The notes under the pieces were generated by a model. It saw only the letters and a list, made by a program, of their open reading frames with translations, did no database searches and was not told where the DNA came from. A DNA stretch of 64,000 nt, from positions 117,817,426-117,881,425 of the forward strand of contig NC_035448.2 in NCBI RefSeq assembly GCF_002127325.2, read 5' to 3'. The position numbers and the translations under genes were made by a program. Shown one piece after another: positions 42,906-54,444 of the stretch. The stretch is from Helianthus annuus (Eukaryota > Streptophyta > Magnoliopsida > Asterales > Asteraceae). Each line of letters begins with the position of its first letter. Positions within the stretch are counted from its first letter, which is position 1.

Positions 42906-44783
42906 ATGAACTCAAATGAATTAGTTGGAGATGGGGACCCAAGCCATTGTGGTCTTGGGTCTTCCATTTTCATCAATGACAATAACTTCTTGTCTTTGAT
43001 GGTTGGTGAATTGTGATGGTCCCCCTGATTCAGTAACCGATTTAGGTTTCCAGGTCTGTTTTGTTTTACCAGTGTCTTTCTTTAAAATTTTAACTTCTGG
43101 ATTGTTTGAAGTTGTAGAATTGTCTAGTTTTACAGCAACAGATTGTTTTTGAACCACATCGGTTTTAATTGCTTTCTCAATCTTCTTGACCTGTTGGCGT
43201 TTCTGTTTCTTTTCCCTTTCTTTTGCAAGGCGGGAATCTTGTTTCACAGAAACAGATCGCTTACGGTCATTGTGGTCACGGGGAACATCAACTTTTTCTT
43301 TTTGCTTATGAAGATATGGACAATTTCTAATTATATGTCCAATTGTTCCACACTCAAAACATGATCTTCGTTCTACAAACCCCGAAGTATCATGTGATCG
43401 CTTAGCCGATGATGTTGAACTTTGTGAACCCGAGGTACTAGGCTGTGAACTGTTTTGTTCATTTCTTTTCAAAATAGTAGCTTTCTTGACAAAATCTAAG
43501 TTAGATTTATTTTCAAACGTTTCAATTTTGTCCGTTCCCGTCGATTTCACAAAGTTTACATTCTTGTTTTTCTTCTGATTCGGCTTCTTTTGAGTTTGAG
43601 CCGGTGATTTTGCTTTGGGCTTGGTGTGATTTTGCTGTTTTGGCACTGTTGGTAATTTCTTGTTGCCAGATTGTTTTCGAATTCCAGCCTTTGGAATAGG
43701 AGGACACTGTGTAACTGTAACACGTGGTCCTGTCTTCCCCAAAAACTTACTTGTCGAATTTTCAAAGACTTTACAGATTAAGGATTGATTAACATTCTTA
43801 ATGGGAAAATCTTTGTCTGAGTAAATTTTATCATCACCAACAAGAGTGTACAGCAAGTTCACACTCTCCGACTCATTCTTAGACGAGGACTCGATTGCAA
43901 CGGTCTTAGCGGGTTCTGCAGGGGGATCACATAGAATGTGATTCTCGAGAGGTATGTCCTCATTTTTGGCTACCGCATCAGACTTTGCTGGGACAGTATC
44001 ATCAGATTCATCATCAGAGGAATCAGCATCCTCAATCACAACTGGAGGATCTTGATTCTGTTCAGCACTTACAAATGTATCTGCTGACACATCTGAATCT
44101 GGGGATACTTCCTTTTGGTATCCGAGTCCTGCAGCAAACTCTTTCACATCTAGAGGCACAGATGGTTCAAAGAACACCCTGTCCTCTTCATCAGGCATGG
44201 CATCATAATTGTGTCTAACCGGTGGTGGACATTTCTTGTAGCCAATGCATGTGACATCCTTCTTTTCCTTCTGAACATCAATGATGTGATCCAACACATA
44301 GCTAGAGCTCAAATAACTGTCTAGCTTAAGCTGGATCGCATCGCTTTCTGTTTTCACACGAGCCATCTCTTTTTGCATAATCTCCAGGCGAGATATATAC
44401 AAATTAATATCATTTTGTTTTCTTGAAACCATTTTTGTCAGTTCAGTTTTATCTTTCTTTAAGGTCTCAATTACTGACTTAAATTCTTTTTCATGGTTTT
44501 CATAAAACATGTTGGCTTCTGTGCATTTTGAGAGATCTACAGTCAACTTCTGATTGTGGATGAATGTCACATCATATTTCTCTTGCAAAGCCTCATGCTT
44601 GCGTTGCAAGTCACACCACTCAGCACTCAAGGAACTATGTTTGTCTTGCAAGTCAAACAAACTAGCTTGTAAAGCATCATGTTTGGCTTGCAACTCAGAC
44701 ATGTTTCCTTCTAAGTCAGCACACCTAGCATGCAATCTATCACATTCATCACAGTTAATAGCAGTGGGTTCATCGACACATAC
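42900..44783 (-). other. Predicted gag-to-pol intron, element D
   Basis: Donor CAG|GTATGT at 44783 is a strong consensus at a gag codon boundary in SSSQ|V. The acceptor GTGCAG|G ends at 42900 in phase 0. The gag stop TAA lies in ACTAAT, a good CTRAY branch site. Length 1884 nt. In this copy alone gag and pol happen to be in the same frame when unspliced, so stop-codon readthrough cannot be excluded here. Confidence 0.62.
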
Positions 44784-46759
44784 CTGACTTGATGAACCGT
44801 CGACATTAGCCATAAAGGCTGAATGGAGAGAAGACGAAGTATAAGCAGCTTGATCCACCAGAATAGATCTTCTTTGAGCTTCTGCTGCAGCTTCCTCCAA
44901 AAGTTCATCAATATCTGCATCGATTGTTGCATTTGATGTCTCACCCACATGATCATCACCAGAATTGGATGATTCTTCATCAACACTCCTGCTGTACCCA
45001 GACGAGTCTTCATCTTCAGACGATTCACCACCACTGGCAGAAGATTCTCCACCACTGGTGTGAACTAACTCCTTCACAATCTGAGCAAAACATGCTGTTC
45101 CATCGGGAGCATCACCACCCAACTGGATTGACCAGTCACAACCTTCATCTACCTATCTACCTGAACCGCAAGTGCCCGGTTGGTTTGGTTGTTGACAGGC
45201 ACCAATGTACGCTCATTGTTTCTGTTCTGCTGGTTGCCTTGGTTTCTGAAGGGGTTTTGATTCCCGTGCTGGGCTGGCTTTGTACATTCCCTCTTAAAGT
45301 GACCTCGTTCACCACAGTTAAAGCACTTCACTGCCTGTTTATCGAACCCATACTTGGTGTCTCTCTTACTTTCCAAGCTGGTTCTGCCAGTACTTTCCAT
45401 CCAATCCTTTGCTCTTCTCACAGCACTCGCAAAGGCCCACTTGATATCCATCAAGTCCATCTCTTCTTTATCAATCTGACGGTAGTCTTCTTGTGTCAGA
45501 TTAATATTGCCAATCTGACCTTCTATCAACCCACAGTACGCGCTCACTACAGTGTTAAGCAGCTCCATGTGTTCCTTAGCTACTTCTACACTGACTTTAG
45601 AAAAGCTTGAAGTGTCGAGCTGTACAGTACTTGGCTTTGATTGTTGACCAGCAGATGATGTTCCTCCATAACATGCACGTTGTGTTTGAGCAGGAGGAGG
45701 AGGAGGAGGAGGTGGCTGTATTGGATTTCCATACATGTCTGTGGTGGGAGGTGGCTTAACAGGAACTTGCACCGGATTGCCATACATATCTGTACTTGTG
45801 ACAAAAGCCGTCTGTAGTGGAGCATGTGGACCGGTTCTTGCAGACGAAGTACTGGACGTTCCATAATACATTTCTGGATTTTGTGGCAATGGAACTCTCT
45901 TCGCCTTCAATGTTTCCTCCTGATCCTTGTTTTCCAAAAGCTGCACAAAGTCGTTGATATTTGTAGTTTTCAACTCTCCGTTATGCTTCAGGATTTCCAA
46001 GAAACTGCTCCATTGGGGAGGCAAAGCATCAGCAAACTTCTTCACCACTTCTGCTTGAGTTGTCGCTACTCCAAAATTGCCCAACTCTGTAAGCAAATGA
46101 TAGAACCGACTTGTCATGTCTCCCAAGGACTCCTTATCCATGCATGTGAAACAATCGAATTCTTTCTTGAGCAGATCATGACGCAATTGACGTGTTGCTT
46201 CATTCCCTACTCCCCTGGTTTTCAAACCGTCCCACAGCTTCTTCGTAGTCTTGAAGCTGACAAACTGATGATAGATGTCTTTGCTTAACGCCTGAGTGAG
46301 AATGGCGTAGGCTTTCTTCTCCAGATCATATATTTTCTTTTGATCCTCTGGAAGGTCGGCAAAACTAGCAGTTGATGAAGCGGCGACTTCGATAGCTTGA
46401 TCAAAATCTGTGGTGAAACGTATCCACAGCTCTGTATTTTGACCCAGAACATATGTACGGAATCTATCAGCCCAACCCGAATACTCGTTTAAATGCATCA
46501 GCTTTGGAGGTCGATTCAAACTTCCAGTTTCGCTTTCGCTCAGTAGAATACTTTGAATACTTGGAGTTTGATTCGAGACTAACGCCCACTGATTGGCTTG
46601 AGAAGATGTCGACACTGGAGACTCGGCCCATGAAGGGGATAGACTTGTACTTGTGTACTTTCCACTATCGGGAGCCGGTGTACCCCACCATGAGGGAGTG
46701 AAACCAGAACTGGTATATTTACCACTGTCTGGGGCCGGATTCCACCAATTTGGATTCAT
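42921..46759 (-). pseudogene. gag: gag of element D, frameshifted
   Basis: The start is ATG 46759. The N-terminus MNPNWWNPAPDSGKYTSSG contains a duplicated PAPDSGKYTS block and is unlike the CTSPWDW start of subfamily I. The following UBN2 capsid region (RPPKLMHLNEYSGWADRF, DLLKKEFDCFTCMD, ADALPPQWSSFLE) is clearly homologous. CCHC1 (CFNCGERGHFKREC), an acidic stretch, a coiled coil with LQxKHxAL repeats, CCHC2 (CFECGTIGHIIRNC) and the end TTMAWVPISN follow. An 8 bp tandem duplication (GTAGATAG followed by GTAGATGAAGG on the minus strand, about 45150-45165) shifts the frame after LAVQVD, upstream of the predicted intron. Otherwise open. Confidence 0.92.
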
Positions 46760-46794
46760 GATTGATAAGCAAAATAAATGCTAAGTTAATATTC

Positions 46795-47224
46795 CGAAAG
46801 ATCACACACAGCCGAAGGATCCTGTTCGAAAGATCTAAAATCACATAAACTTGTTAACAATAAGCAGACCACAATCGAAAGATCAAATCTTGTTCAACAG
46901 TGCTCGAAAGATCACTGTTGAATCTCGAACAATGATTTCGAAAGATTCACAAACTCGAAGGATTCACTATTTGAAAGATCCCTATCTTTCGAGTATATAT
47001 CCTTATCTTTCGTATAGCAGTCTTTCGAATAGATTCCCTGATCAAAAGATATGTTTCGGACTCCGAAGGATGGGTCGAAAGATGATGATCTATCGAGCCT
47101 TCCTTGATCGAAAGATGGTCTTTCGATGTCGAAAGATATCTTTCGAGCGACTCTGACACACTGACACTGATGTGACAGGTTGGTGAAAAGGTGATGGGTT
47201 GGTAAGTCAACTTTCGGCAGAAAG
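46795..47224 (-). repeat. Leader motif array and hairpin (element D)
   Basis: TCGAAAGATC/GATCTTTCGA words in both orientations fill 46795-47150, matching the word type of its own U3. A conserved hairpin CTTTCGGCAGAAAG lies at 47211-47224. Confidence 0.8.
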
Positions 47225-47516
47225 GATATGGTCAGATGTACTTTCCCACCAACTTTGAAAATTTTACCCAAAATGGACACCCCTTATCCAGAACCAGTCA
47301 CCGGAATACTGACCGGAGATATGGCCGGAAATTACCAAGTCACTTAAAAACAAGTTTTCAAGTTACCCAACCCAACCTAGAACACTCCCGAAGGTTTAGA
47401 ACTCGTTTTTCAGTTTTAAGATGTAAGAAAAACCACCAAAACGGGTGCTAAACCTAGTGTCCAAACACACCAAGAACTTGAACAAAACCCGGTTTTAAAC
47501 AAGGTAAAGAGCCTTA

Positions 47517-47528
47517 GCTCTGATACCA
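47517..47528 (-). promoter_or_regulatory. Primer binding site (tRNA-iMet), element D
   Basis: TGGTATCAGAGC on the minus strand, two bases inside the LTR end. Confidence 0.93.
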
Positions 47529-47530
47529 CT

Positions 47531-48175
47531 TGTAGGTCCCTTCTCAGAGGATGACGAACCTAAACCTTGTTATACTAACCCACTAGCGAGTGCAGAATCC
47601 AAGCTAGCAAGCAAACCGGGATGAGACAAGTATAAACACAAACACACAAGGTTCACCGATTAACACCACTTGTATTAATACGTATGAAAGGTTTCGGTTA
47701 CAAGCTCAATGTTCACAAAAGTGCTTTGCAAACTCTCTAGTGTGTGTGTGTGTTTTCGGACAGAATGCTCTCAAGAACTCTTTCTATCTTTCTGTCTGTG
47801 TACATCTGCCTTCTAACATACACTGCATGGGTATATATATACCCAGCCCAACATGTCTGGTCGAAGGATCAGATAGATGATCGAAGGATCATCTATCGAT
47901 GACAAAGTGTTCGAAGGATTCACATATACTTCGAAGGATGGCATATCCTTCGAAGTCCAACATCATCCTTCGTAACATATCTTTCGAGGTCATCGAAGGA
48001 TAGAATCAATCCTTCGATGGACCAACCTTCGACACAGAACAATACAACTAATTTACTAACTGTTGGCCAAGTCAAACCAGGAGGACGGTTGACTTGGTCA
48101 ACTTACAGGACTGACAAGGACACCGTTTACATCGAGACCGAATACAGACAAAGTACAGACACAAGTGCACCAACA
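47531..48175 (-). repeat. 5' LTR of element D (645 bp)
   Basis: TG...CA termini, TATA stretch GTATATATATAC at 47831-47842, and U3 array of TCGAAGGATC/ATCTTTCGA words at about 47860-48035. It differs from the 3' LTR at many positions. Confidence 0.93.
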
Positions 48176-49060
48176 CTTTCTATCTGTGAAGTTTGGTGAT
48201 CTTGCTACCAAAATTAGAATGTCATATAAGTTATCTATGCTTATATTTTTTCAACAATTAAGCAGACGTATCTTGTCCAAACAACCGTCCACAACCCTAA
48301 TTGGTGATGGTCTTTAAAAATGTTAAAGGAAAAGAGGCGACGGATCTCAGGGTAAACCCTCAATCTCGTTTGCTGTTATTGTTGTTACGAGATTTCCATT
48401 TTGGTATTATCATAAGCTTTCCATTTTCTTACTTGTATTTGGTTCAATCATGCAGGGAACTGAAAAAGGTACATGTTAACTAATCATAACATGTTGATTT
48501 CTCAAAGCGTTAATGGTTTTTGAAAATAGCTAGTTAGATAATTTTTTGTAGAAATTTTGTAATGTAAATTAATGGTTATTGTTTCATTTTCGTGTTCAAT
48601 TTGATTAGTAACAACCTCCACCCAATTATGTTTTGTTCCGTTTTTGGCAAATTTTTCACAAAGGCTCCGGCATAGGCATTAGCGGCGATCAATGTTGCCA
48701 CTATTGAACATTCGCCGCATGTAATAGTGGTGACATCATTAACGGCCACATATGTCGCCAACATTGCTCTAAATCCGAGTAGTGACATGCACAATCGTAA
48801 ATACTTATTTCTCTTTTGGTTATTTAATCAGTTGTGTCTTTTCTAGACCTCTTTAATTCCCATGGTCGACAACCCTTATCGGTAAGCTTCATTGCCAGTG
48901 TTATATTATAGGAAACATACAACGCACTGGCGATGGGATCTCAGGCAAAGCTTTCTTTAATTCTTGTTTCTTTGCTTCTATTTTCATTATCTTTTTTCAG
49001 TGTTATAGTAACTCGGTTTTGGCTTTAGCTTAAGCTTCCAAGATTTGGGTATGGAATGTA
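48176..49060 (+). repeat. Host low-copy unit u3, right piece
   Basis: Resumes after the CTTTC duplication. It has an ATGTTAAAGGAAAAGAGG copy at 48320 with a 1 bp loss (CGACGGATCTC). It then has the exon-like GGGAACTGAAAAAGG (48456), the conserved block around 48600-48790 with CATGTAATAGTGGTGACATC, and the unit end ACAACGCACTGGCGATGG (48922). Like u1 it lacks the LEUNIG-like exon. Confidence 0.65.
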
Positions 49061-49279
49061 TTGTGCTCTCCCAATATATTCTTTCTTATGTGAGGTGGCA
49101 TCACCTTTCTATTAAAATCAGAATGCATATAAGTTATCCGGACTTATATATATTAATGAACATCCACAAATTTAAGGGGTAAGTGATGAACAAGACTAAA
49201 ACAAAATGTAAAATGGAGGGGGTAGAGTAGTAAATTTCACACCTTACCCATACCCACGCACAACCATAAAAACCTAGTT

Positions 49280-50016
49280 GGGTTGAGATCCTGTACAAAC
49301 AGTGCTAATTATAAGAACCGTAAGAACATATCTGAACCATTGATAATTAAAATCAAGGGTTGATATTGATTATAAATAAAACCCTTATAATTAAAAATTA
49401 CTACTAACAAATTATGGGTAATTTTGTAAAATTGCTAGTCATTTGACCATTTTCCATTAAATACAAATTCCACCAAGGTTTTTTAAACTAAAATAACTTT
49501 TATATACTTCATTATTTAAAAAAAATATATATACCGTAAAATCAAGTATTTTTTTATCTTTAATATGAGTACCATATTGGTATACCTTTTTTGTATTTAT
49601 AAAAGTGATTTTTAAAAAAGTTAACAAAAGGTGTTTTATAATTGTGCTGATAACGTGCTGATTATGTGTTAATTACAAAATAATACAAACAAACATCAAA
49701 AGTAGATATAATCAGCACATCAGGTGTGCTGATAATGGAGAACGATTGAGGATGTTGTGCTAATGTCGTTTATGTTGATAATGAGGAACGATTGAGGACG
49801 ATGTGCTGATAATGAAGAACAATTAAGGATGTTATGCGAATTATATAGTGTTGTGCTGATTATATTTTTTGTAATTATTTTTAATTAGTTATAAATAAAT
49901 ATGGTCAAAAGGTCTAAATTACCCCTAAACTAATTTTTTATTAATGGACACTTGTCAATTATGTGTTAGTTCTTACGGTTCTTACAAACTTAAGTGTTTG
50001 TATTTGATCCCATTCC
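49280..50016. mobile_element. MULE-type (Mutator-like) non-autonomous transposon
   Basis: 737 bp with ungapped inverted ends of about 48 bp. They share TACAAACA and a perfect TAAGAACCGTAAGAAC, and about 35 of 48 positions match by my count. It is flanked by AACCTAGTT (9 bp, or 10 with the preceding A) on both sides (49270-49279 and 50017-50026). The empty site AAAAACCTAGTTTTCAAC is visible in u1 and u2. No transposase. Internal repeats of GCTGATAATG.AGAACGATTGAGGA occur at 49725-49830. Confidence 0.85.
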
Positions 50017-51139
50017 AAACCTAGTTTTCAACAATTCGACAGACGTATCTTTTTCAGCCAGTGCCGCCGTACACAACCCTAGCTGGTAATGATCATTAAC
50101 AATGTTAGAGGAAAAGAGGCGACGTGATCTCAGGGTAAACCTTCAATCTTGTTTTCTATTATTATTGTGACGAGATTTCCAGTTCTGTTTTTTTCATAAG
50201 CTTTTGGTTTTCTTACTTGTATTCGGTTTAATCATGCAGGGAACTGAAGAACGTACATGTTACTCGATCATAACATGTTGAGAATTCATAGGTTATAACA
50301 GGTATCAGGTGCAATCTGACTGCACATGGTAACTTTAAACTCTACATTTCTGAAATTTCAGTTCAACTACCTTTTAGATCTGTTGCAAATGACTATAGAT
50401 TTTGTTGAGATGTTGATCTTCCTTCTGCTTTTTTGTGGTGCTTAATTTAATCCAAACAGAGCACATTAGAGATCATTTTGTTTTCAGTAATATTATAGGT
50501 TTTACTTGTTTTTCTCTGCTGCTTTTAGAGTTTCGATTAATCACCTTTGCCGTCCATTTAAGATCTTCACCACCATTTCACAGTAGAATATATGTTAGCT
50601 TCTGTAGATGGTTGGTTTCTCTTGCGTGAATGCAGTGTTGGTTTTCTATGTTTGAATCCATATATAGTTAAGTCGAAAGGGCTTGATTTTCCGGCGGGAT
50701 TTTAGTTGATTGTTGAATACAACAGTGATTGATTTTCTAAAGATATGAAGATAGTTTGATAATTTTTGTATTGATTTTCTAAAGAAATGAGGATAGTTAG
50801 ATAATCTTTATAAGTAAATCAGCAGTGTCAAAATATTTCATATCATGTCATAAGCAAATCAGTTGTCCTTAAAATAGTACATAAACATGATTAACCACTC
50901 TCTAGTTCATAGGTTTAACTCTAATACTGGTCTCTTATTTCATGTTTCCAATGCATTACCTGTATTTTAATTGAATGTAGATCTAACCAGTATTATGTCC
51001 AGCTATGCGTGTACGAAAAATTTGGTGCTTTATATATCTTTCTGTGTGTACAGGGGATATTCAACCTTTGCAATCATAAACCTTTGTTCAAGGTATCATG
51101 AGGCTGTGAAATGCTTGAAAGTCTTCCTGGGAAAGATTC

Positions 51140-51896
51140 TTGGAAAGCAAGCATGGGATACTTGATCCGCAAGACACAGTCTCCAGATTGCCTGAAAATG
51201 TACTTCAACATATCATGTCTTTTCTTCCGCCGTTAGACAAAGATAATGTTCGTTTTCTATCGAGAGAATGGCGCCGACGAAATGCGCAAAACCAAACAGT
51301 GCTCTGGCTGACTAAGCAGCGGTTAAACGAGTTGGAATTTCCAAAGGTTTTGAATGATGAGTTCCACTCAGTAGATGATTAAATGCCTGGGGATGAGAAA
51401 CCTGAAGCTTGTGAATTTTAAGCTATTAATTGTTCACTTGAACCGCTGTGGAAGCTTGAAGAATTTGTACCTCAACACACCAAATCTTAAAACTTTATAC
51501 TTCCATGGACCGCGTGGCAAACCATGCACGATTGAGCTTATTAATTGCAAAAAGTTAATGAATTTGCATTTAGTTGGGGTTGCTATGAACACTACGATGT
51601 TCGTAAACTGCAACGAAAGTTTTCCGCTTCTTCAGATGTTGACACTTGCTGGCTGTGCTATGAGTGGATGTATTAACATCTCAAGTAATTCTCTCCACGA
51701 GTTATGGTTTATTGGATTCAATAAGCCCATGGGTCTCACCATTGATGCCCCAAACGTATCATCTTTTAAGTACAATGGCATAGCTCCTTATCAAAACGTC
51801 AACTTACCCCGTGTTGCTATAGCTTATGTTGAGCTATATCCTAATCTGAACCAAAAGCGTGAATGTGATTTTAGAATGTGGCCCAATCAGTTATAA
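51140..51896 (+). pseudogene. F-box/LRR (FBD-type) gene fragment
   Basis: Two frames overlap by 8 bp. The first (51140-51382) has a clear F-box core, VSRLPENVLQHIMSFLPPLD, followed by LSREWRRRN. Such proteins normally link an SCF ubiquitin ligase to its substrate. The second (51375-51896) has LRR-like repeats (LKNLYLNTPNLKTLYFHG, CKKLMNLHLVG, PLLQMLTLAGC, NSLHELWFIG). It ends by a normal stop at about 270 codons in total, against 400-500 in usual F-box/LRR proteins. The first frame starts with TTG, not ATG. A frameshift at about 51375, the short F-box-to-LRR distance and the lack of an FBD domain indicate a truncated pseudogene. Confidence 0.75.
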
Positions 51897-52015
51897 TTCA
51901 AGATTCTAAAAGAAAAGATTGGGCATTTGATTTTAGAATGTGGCCCAATAAGTAGTACAATTTCCCGATATGAACATAGGGTTTTTTTAAGTTAGCGATT
52001 TATGTGTTGGTGTAG

Positions 52016-52136
52016 GGTGTGATGCAGCTGATGGGTTTTTAAGTGATTGGTGGAGGGTATTCTGGGACCATTATACTTCAAAGACACATGCTGATTCTAA
52101 TGCTGGTCAGGATATATCCCGGAATCCTCTGCGCAG
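52016..52136 (+). CDS. LEUNIG-like exon (post-LisH segment)
   Basis: Bounded by GTGTAG| and CGCAG|GTGATC, a good acceptor/donor pair. One frame reads CDAADGFLSDWWRVFWDHYT then SKTHADSNAGQD. The GFL-x-x-WW-x-VFWD pattern is the conserved segment just after LisH in LEUNIG/LUH co-repressors. The next possible exon (from 52226) is Gln/Ala-rich (LSQAQAQTEILAHVW), as in that family, but the splice phases I infer do not join cleanly. Upstream LisH residues were not found. Likely a fragment of a decayed tandem gene. Confidence 0.55.
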
Positions 52137-52683
52137 GTGATCATTAATGGTAATCGAGTTGATCTCTGCGCTTGTGTGCTTGTAGATTAATGTATATTGT
52201 ATGTAATTGTGCATATGTTATGTAGGCTCAAGCAGATTTTCAGGGCCTGTCTCAAGCCCAGGCCCAGACTGAGATTCTGGCTCATGTGTGGACTTTAGAC
52301 AACAATGGGATGTTAGGTTTGGATCCTTATGATGGTACATTGGGACCAATATGGTACAAGAATACTATGCTAACAATGTGAACATGCTGAGTGAGCCTAT
52401 GCTGACTTCTACATGGAATGATGATCAGTTTGCTGGAAAAGGAGGTCCCTGAAGGTCTAATCACAGGTGGCAGTAGAAAACAAAGTCAATGGTGGCTTTT
52501 ACTGACACTAGTTTGCTGGAAAAAGGAGCTCCCTGAAGGTCTAATCACTCTTGAAGATAATCCTTTCTTCTATCTCAATATGGTGTAATTGGTTCTTGTC
52601 ATTCAAAACTAGAAACAAGTGTAGACGGTGTTTGTTTTTACCGCGAATACAATTGGCAAACTTAAATTTTCACCTCCTTAAAG

Positions 52684-53431
52684 CACTACTAGAAAACAGC
52701 CAGATTTACGACAAGCATATTTGTAGCAAATCTGTGGAAAATTGGCCTTAGCTACATATTTGCGACAAAACAATTTCATGTGAAAAATACTTGTCGGAAA
52801 GTATGATTGCAACAAAACTACCACAAAATTTGCTACAACTTTCCGACAAATTACAACCATCGCAAGATTTTTCACAAAATTCTGACAATTTTTTTTAAAG
52901 CCTTTTCCACCATTTTCGACAAATTTGTCACAAATCCCACTTTTAACATACTTTATAATAATTTAAGAAAACAATTAATTAAAAAAACATTTTCAACAAA
53001 CTTCCTACATATTCTAAAAACTGTTTAGACAAATTTCCTACCAATTTTAGATTTTTTTGCGACACGGTACCTACAAATTTCCTACAGAAATAAAGTTACC
53101 AGATTCCGACAAATTTGCGACATTTTTTTTAATATAATCAGATTTTTTTTTTTTTTTTTTTGCAAAAAATTGCAGAAAAATTTTAGAAAATAGAAAAAAC
53201 CTGTACACAATATTTAAATATGAATACCAAAAATCCTAATGAAAAGTGCGTTTAATATTACAAAATTAATACAATCTTAACGTTTCAAAATGTAATACAA
53301 AACAAAAGTTAATATGAAAACGCGCTTTTGTAATAATAACCAAAAATTTCTAATGAAAAGCGTGTTTTCATATTACAAAACTAATATGATCTTAAAATTT
53401 CAAAATGTAACACAAACCGAAAGTTAATATG
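52684..53431 (+). mobile_element. CACTA-type transposon terminus, cut by element F
   Basis: Starts CACTACTAGAAAA, the canonical CACTA end. About 450 bp of sub-terminal repeats in both orientations follow, of the kind CGACAAATTTG, CTACAAATTTCC and TTCCGACAA. A tandem duplication of about 110 bp (AATGAAAAG.GTG/GCGTTT..., 53236-53341 and 53350-53431) comes next. The other end is not seen; element F inserts at 53432. No transposase is present. Confidence 0.75.
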
Positions 53432-54130
53432 TGTTGGTGCACTTGTGTCTGTACTTTGTCTGTATTCGGTCTCGATGTAAAACGATGTCTAAGTTAGCCT
53501 TGTAAGTTTGACCAAGTCAACTATCCTCCTAGTTTGACTTGGCCAAACAGTTAGTTTATGAATGTAACATGTCTAGTTCGAAGGATGTCTCATCGAAGGA
53601 TAGTTTAGATCCTTCGATGAGCTCGGAAGTTGAACCTTCGATGGATAGACCTCGATAGATCACCCTTCGAGGTCACTGTGAACCCTTCGATGGAAGTATG
53701 ATCGAAAGATGATCGTTCGATCAGTATTCCTGATCCTTCGACAGGTTCAACATCGATAGATGTCAGACATCTATCGGATCCTTCGGACAGACTTGCTGTG
53801 TTCGGATATATATACCCATGCAGTGTGTTCTTTTCAGTACAGACAAAGACATATGCACACAGACAGAAAGATAGACTCGAGAGATAGAGAGAGTTTTCTG
53901 TCAAGAACACACACACACATTAGAGAGTTTGCAATACTGATTTGTAAACATTGTGCATGTAACCGGAACCTTCATTCGCATTAATACAAGTGGTGTTAAT
54001 CGGAGAACCTTGTGTGTTTTGTGTTTATACTTGTCTCAACTCGGTTGCACTCTAGCTTGGATTCCGCACTCGCTAGTGTGTTATTATAACAAGGTTAAGG
54101 TTTAACCTCATCCTCCACGAGGGACCTACA
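53432..54130 (+). repeat. 5' LTR and promoter of element F (699 bp)
   Basis: TGTTGGTGCACTTGTGTCTG ... GAGGGACCTACA. The U3 has many TCGAAGGAT/ATCCTTCGA words (about 53575-53790), then a TATA stretch ATATATATA (53806-53814). Confidence 0.95.
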
Positions 54131-54132
54131 AG

Positions 54133-54144
54133 TGGTATCAGAGC
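54133..54144 (+). promoter_or_regulatory. Primer binding site (tRNA-iMet), element F
   Basis: TGGTATCAGAGC two bases after the LTR end, complementary to initiator Met-tRNA. Confidence 0.95.
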
Positions 54145-54444
54145 CGTGGCTCTTTACCTTGTTAAAAAACCGGGTTTTTGTTCAAGTTTTGGTGTGTTTG
54201 GACACTTGGTTTAGCTCCCGTTTTTAGTGGTTTTCTTGTATTTCTTGGCATAAAAACGTGTTCTAAACCAACCGGGAGTGTTTAAAAGCGGGTTGGGTAA
54301 CTTACAACTTGGTTTTACGAAATTTGGTGATTTCCGGCCAAATTCCGGTGTGTTCCGGTGACTGGACTTTCTGGATAAGGTTTGCCATTTTGGGCATATT
54401 CTATTTGAAAATCAAAGTTGGTGAAAAGTTGAGGTCAGAACATC

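Larger units (their letters stand above)
36927..48175 (-). mobile_element. Element D: complete but mutated Sirevirus (11,249 bp)
   Basis: Minus-strand element with LTRs at 36927-37580 and 47531-48175, flanked by a perfect CTTTC duplication (36922-36926, 48176-48180). Gag and the protease-integrase part are subfamily II, like C. The LTR and leader word type (TCGAAAGATC) is that of B and F. The two LTRs differ clearly (11 mismatches in the first ~120 bp compared by hand, plus indels and a 9 bp length difference). The ORFs carry only a few lesions. Confidence 0.93.
49061..52683 (+). repeat. Host low-copy unit, copy u4 (longest)
   Basis: Promoter-like block at about 49090, interrupted in the 5'-UTR-like block by a MULE (49280-50016). 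ATGTTAGAGGAAAAGAGG lies at 50102, AGGGAACTGAAGAACGTA at 50238, then a long intron-like stretch, an F-box/LRR segment (51140-51896) and LEUNIG-like exons (from 52016). The 52226-52440 region is Gln-rich and may be a decayed further exon. The order suggests that an F-box gene fragment landed inside an intron of a LEUNIG-like gene, or that two neighbouring genes are both partial here. Confidence 0.5.

Noticed and set aside
42886..42940. Programmed stop readthrough or frameshift as the gag-pol mechanism
   Set aside because: Only D has pol in the same frame as gag; the offset varies among five copies and no slippery site or shared downstream structure was apparent.
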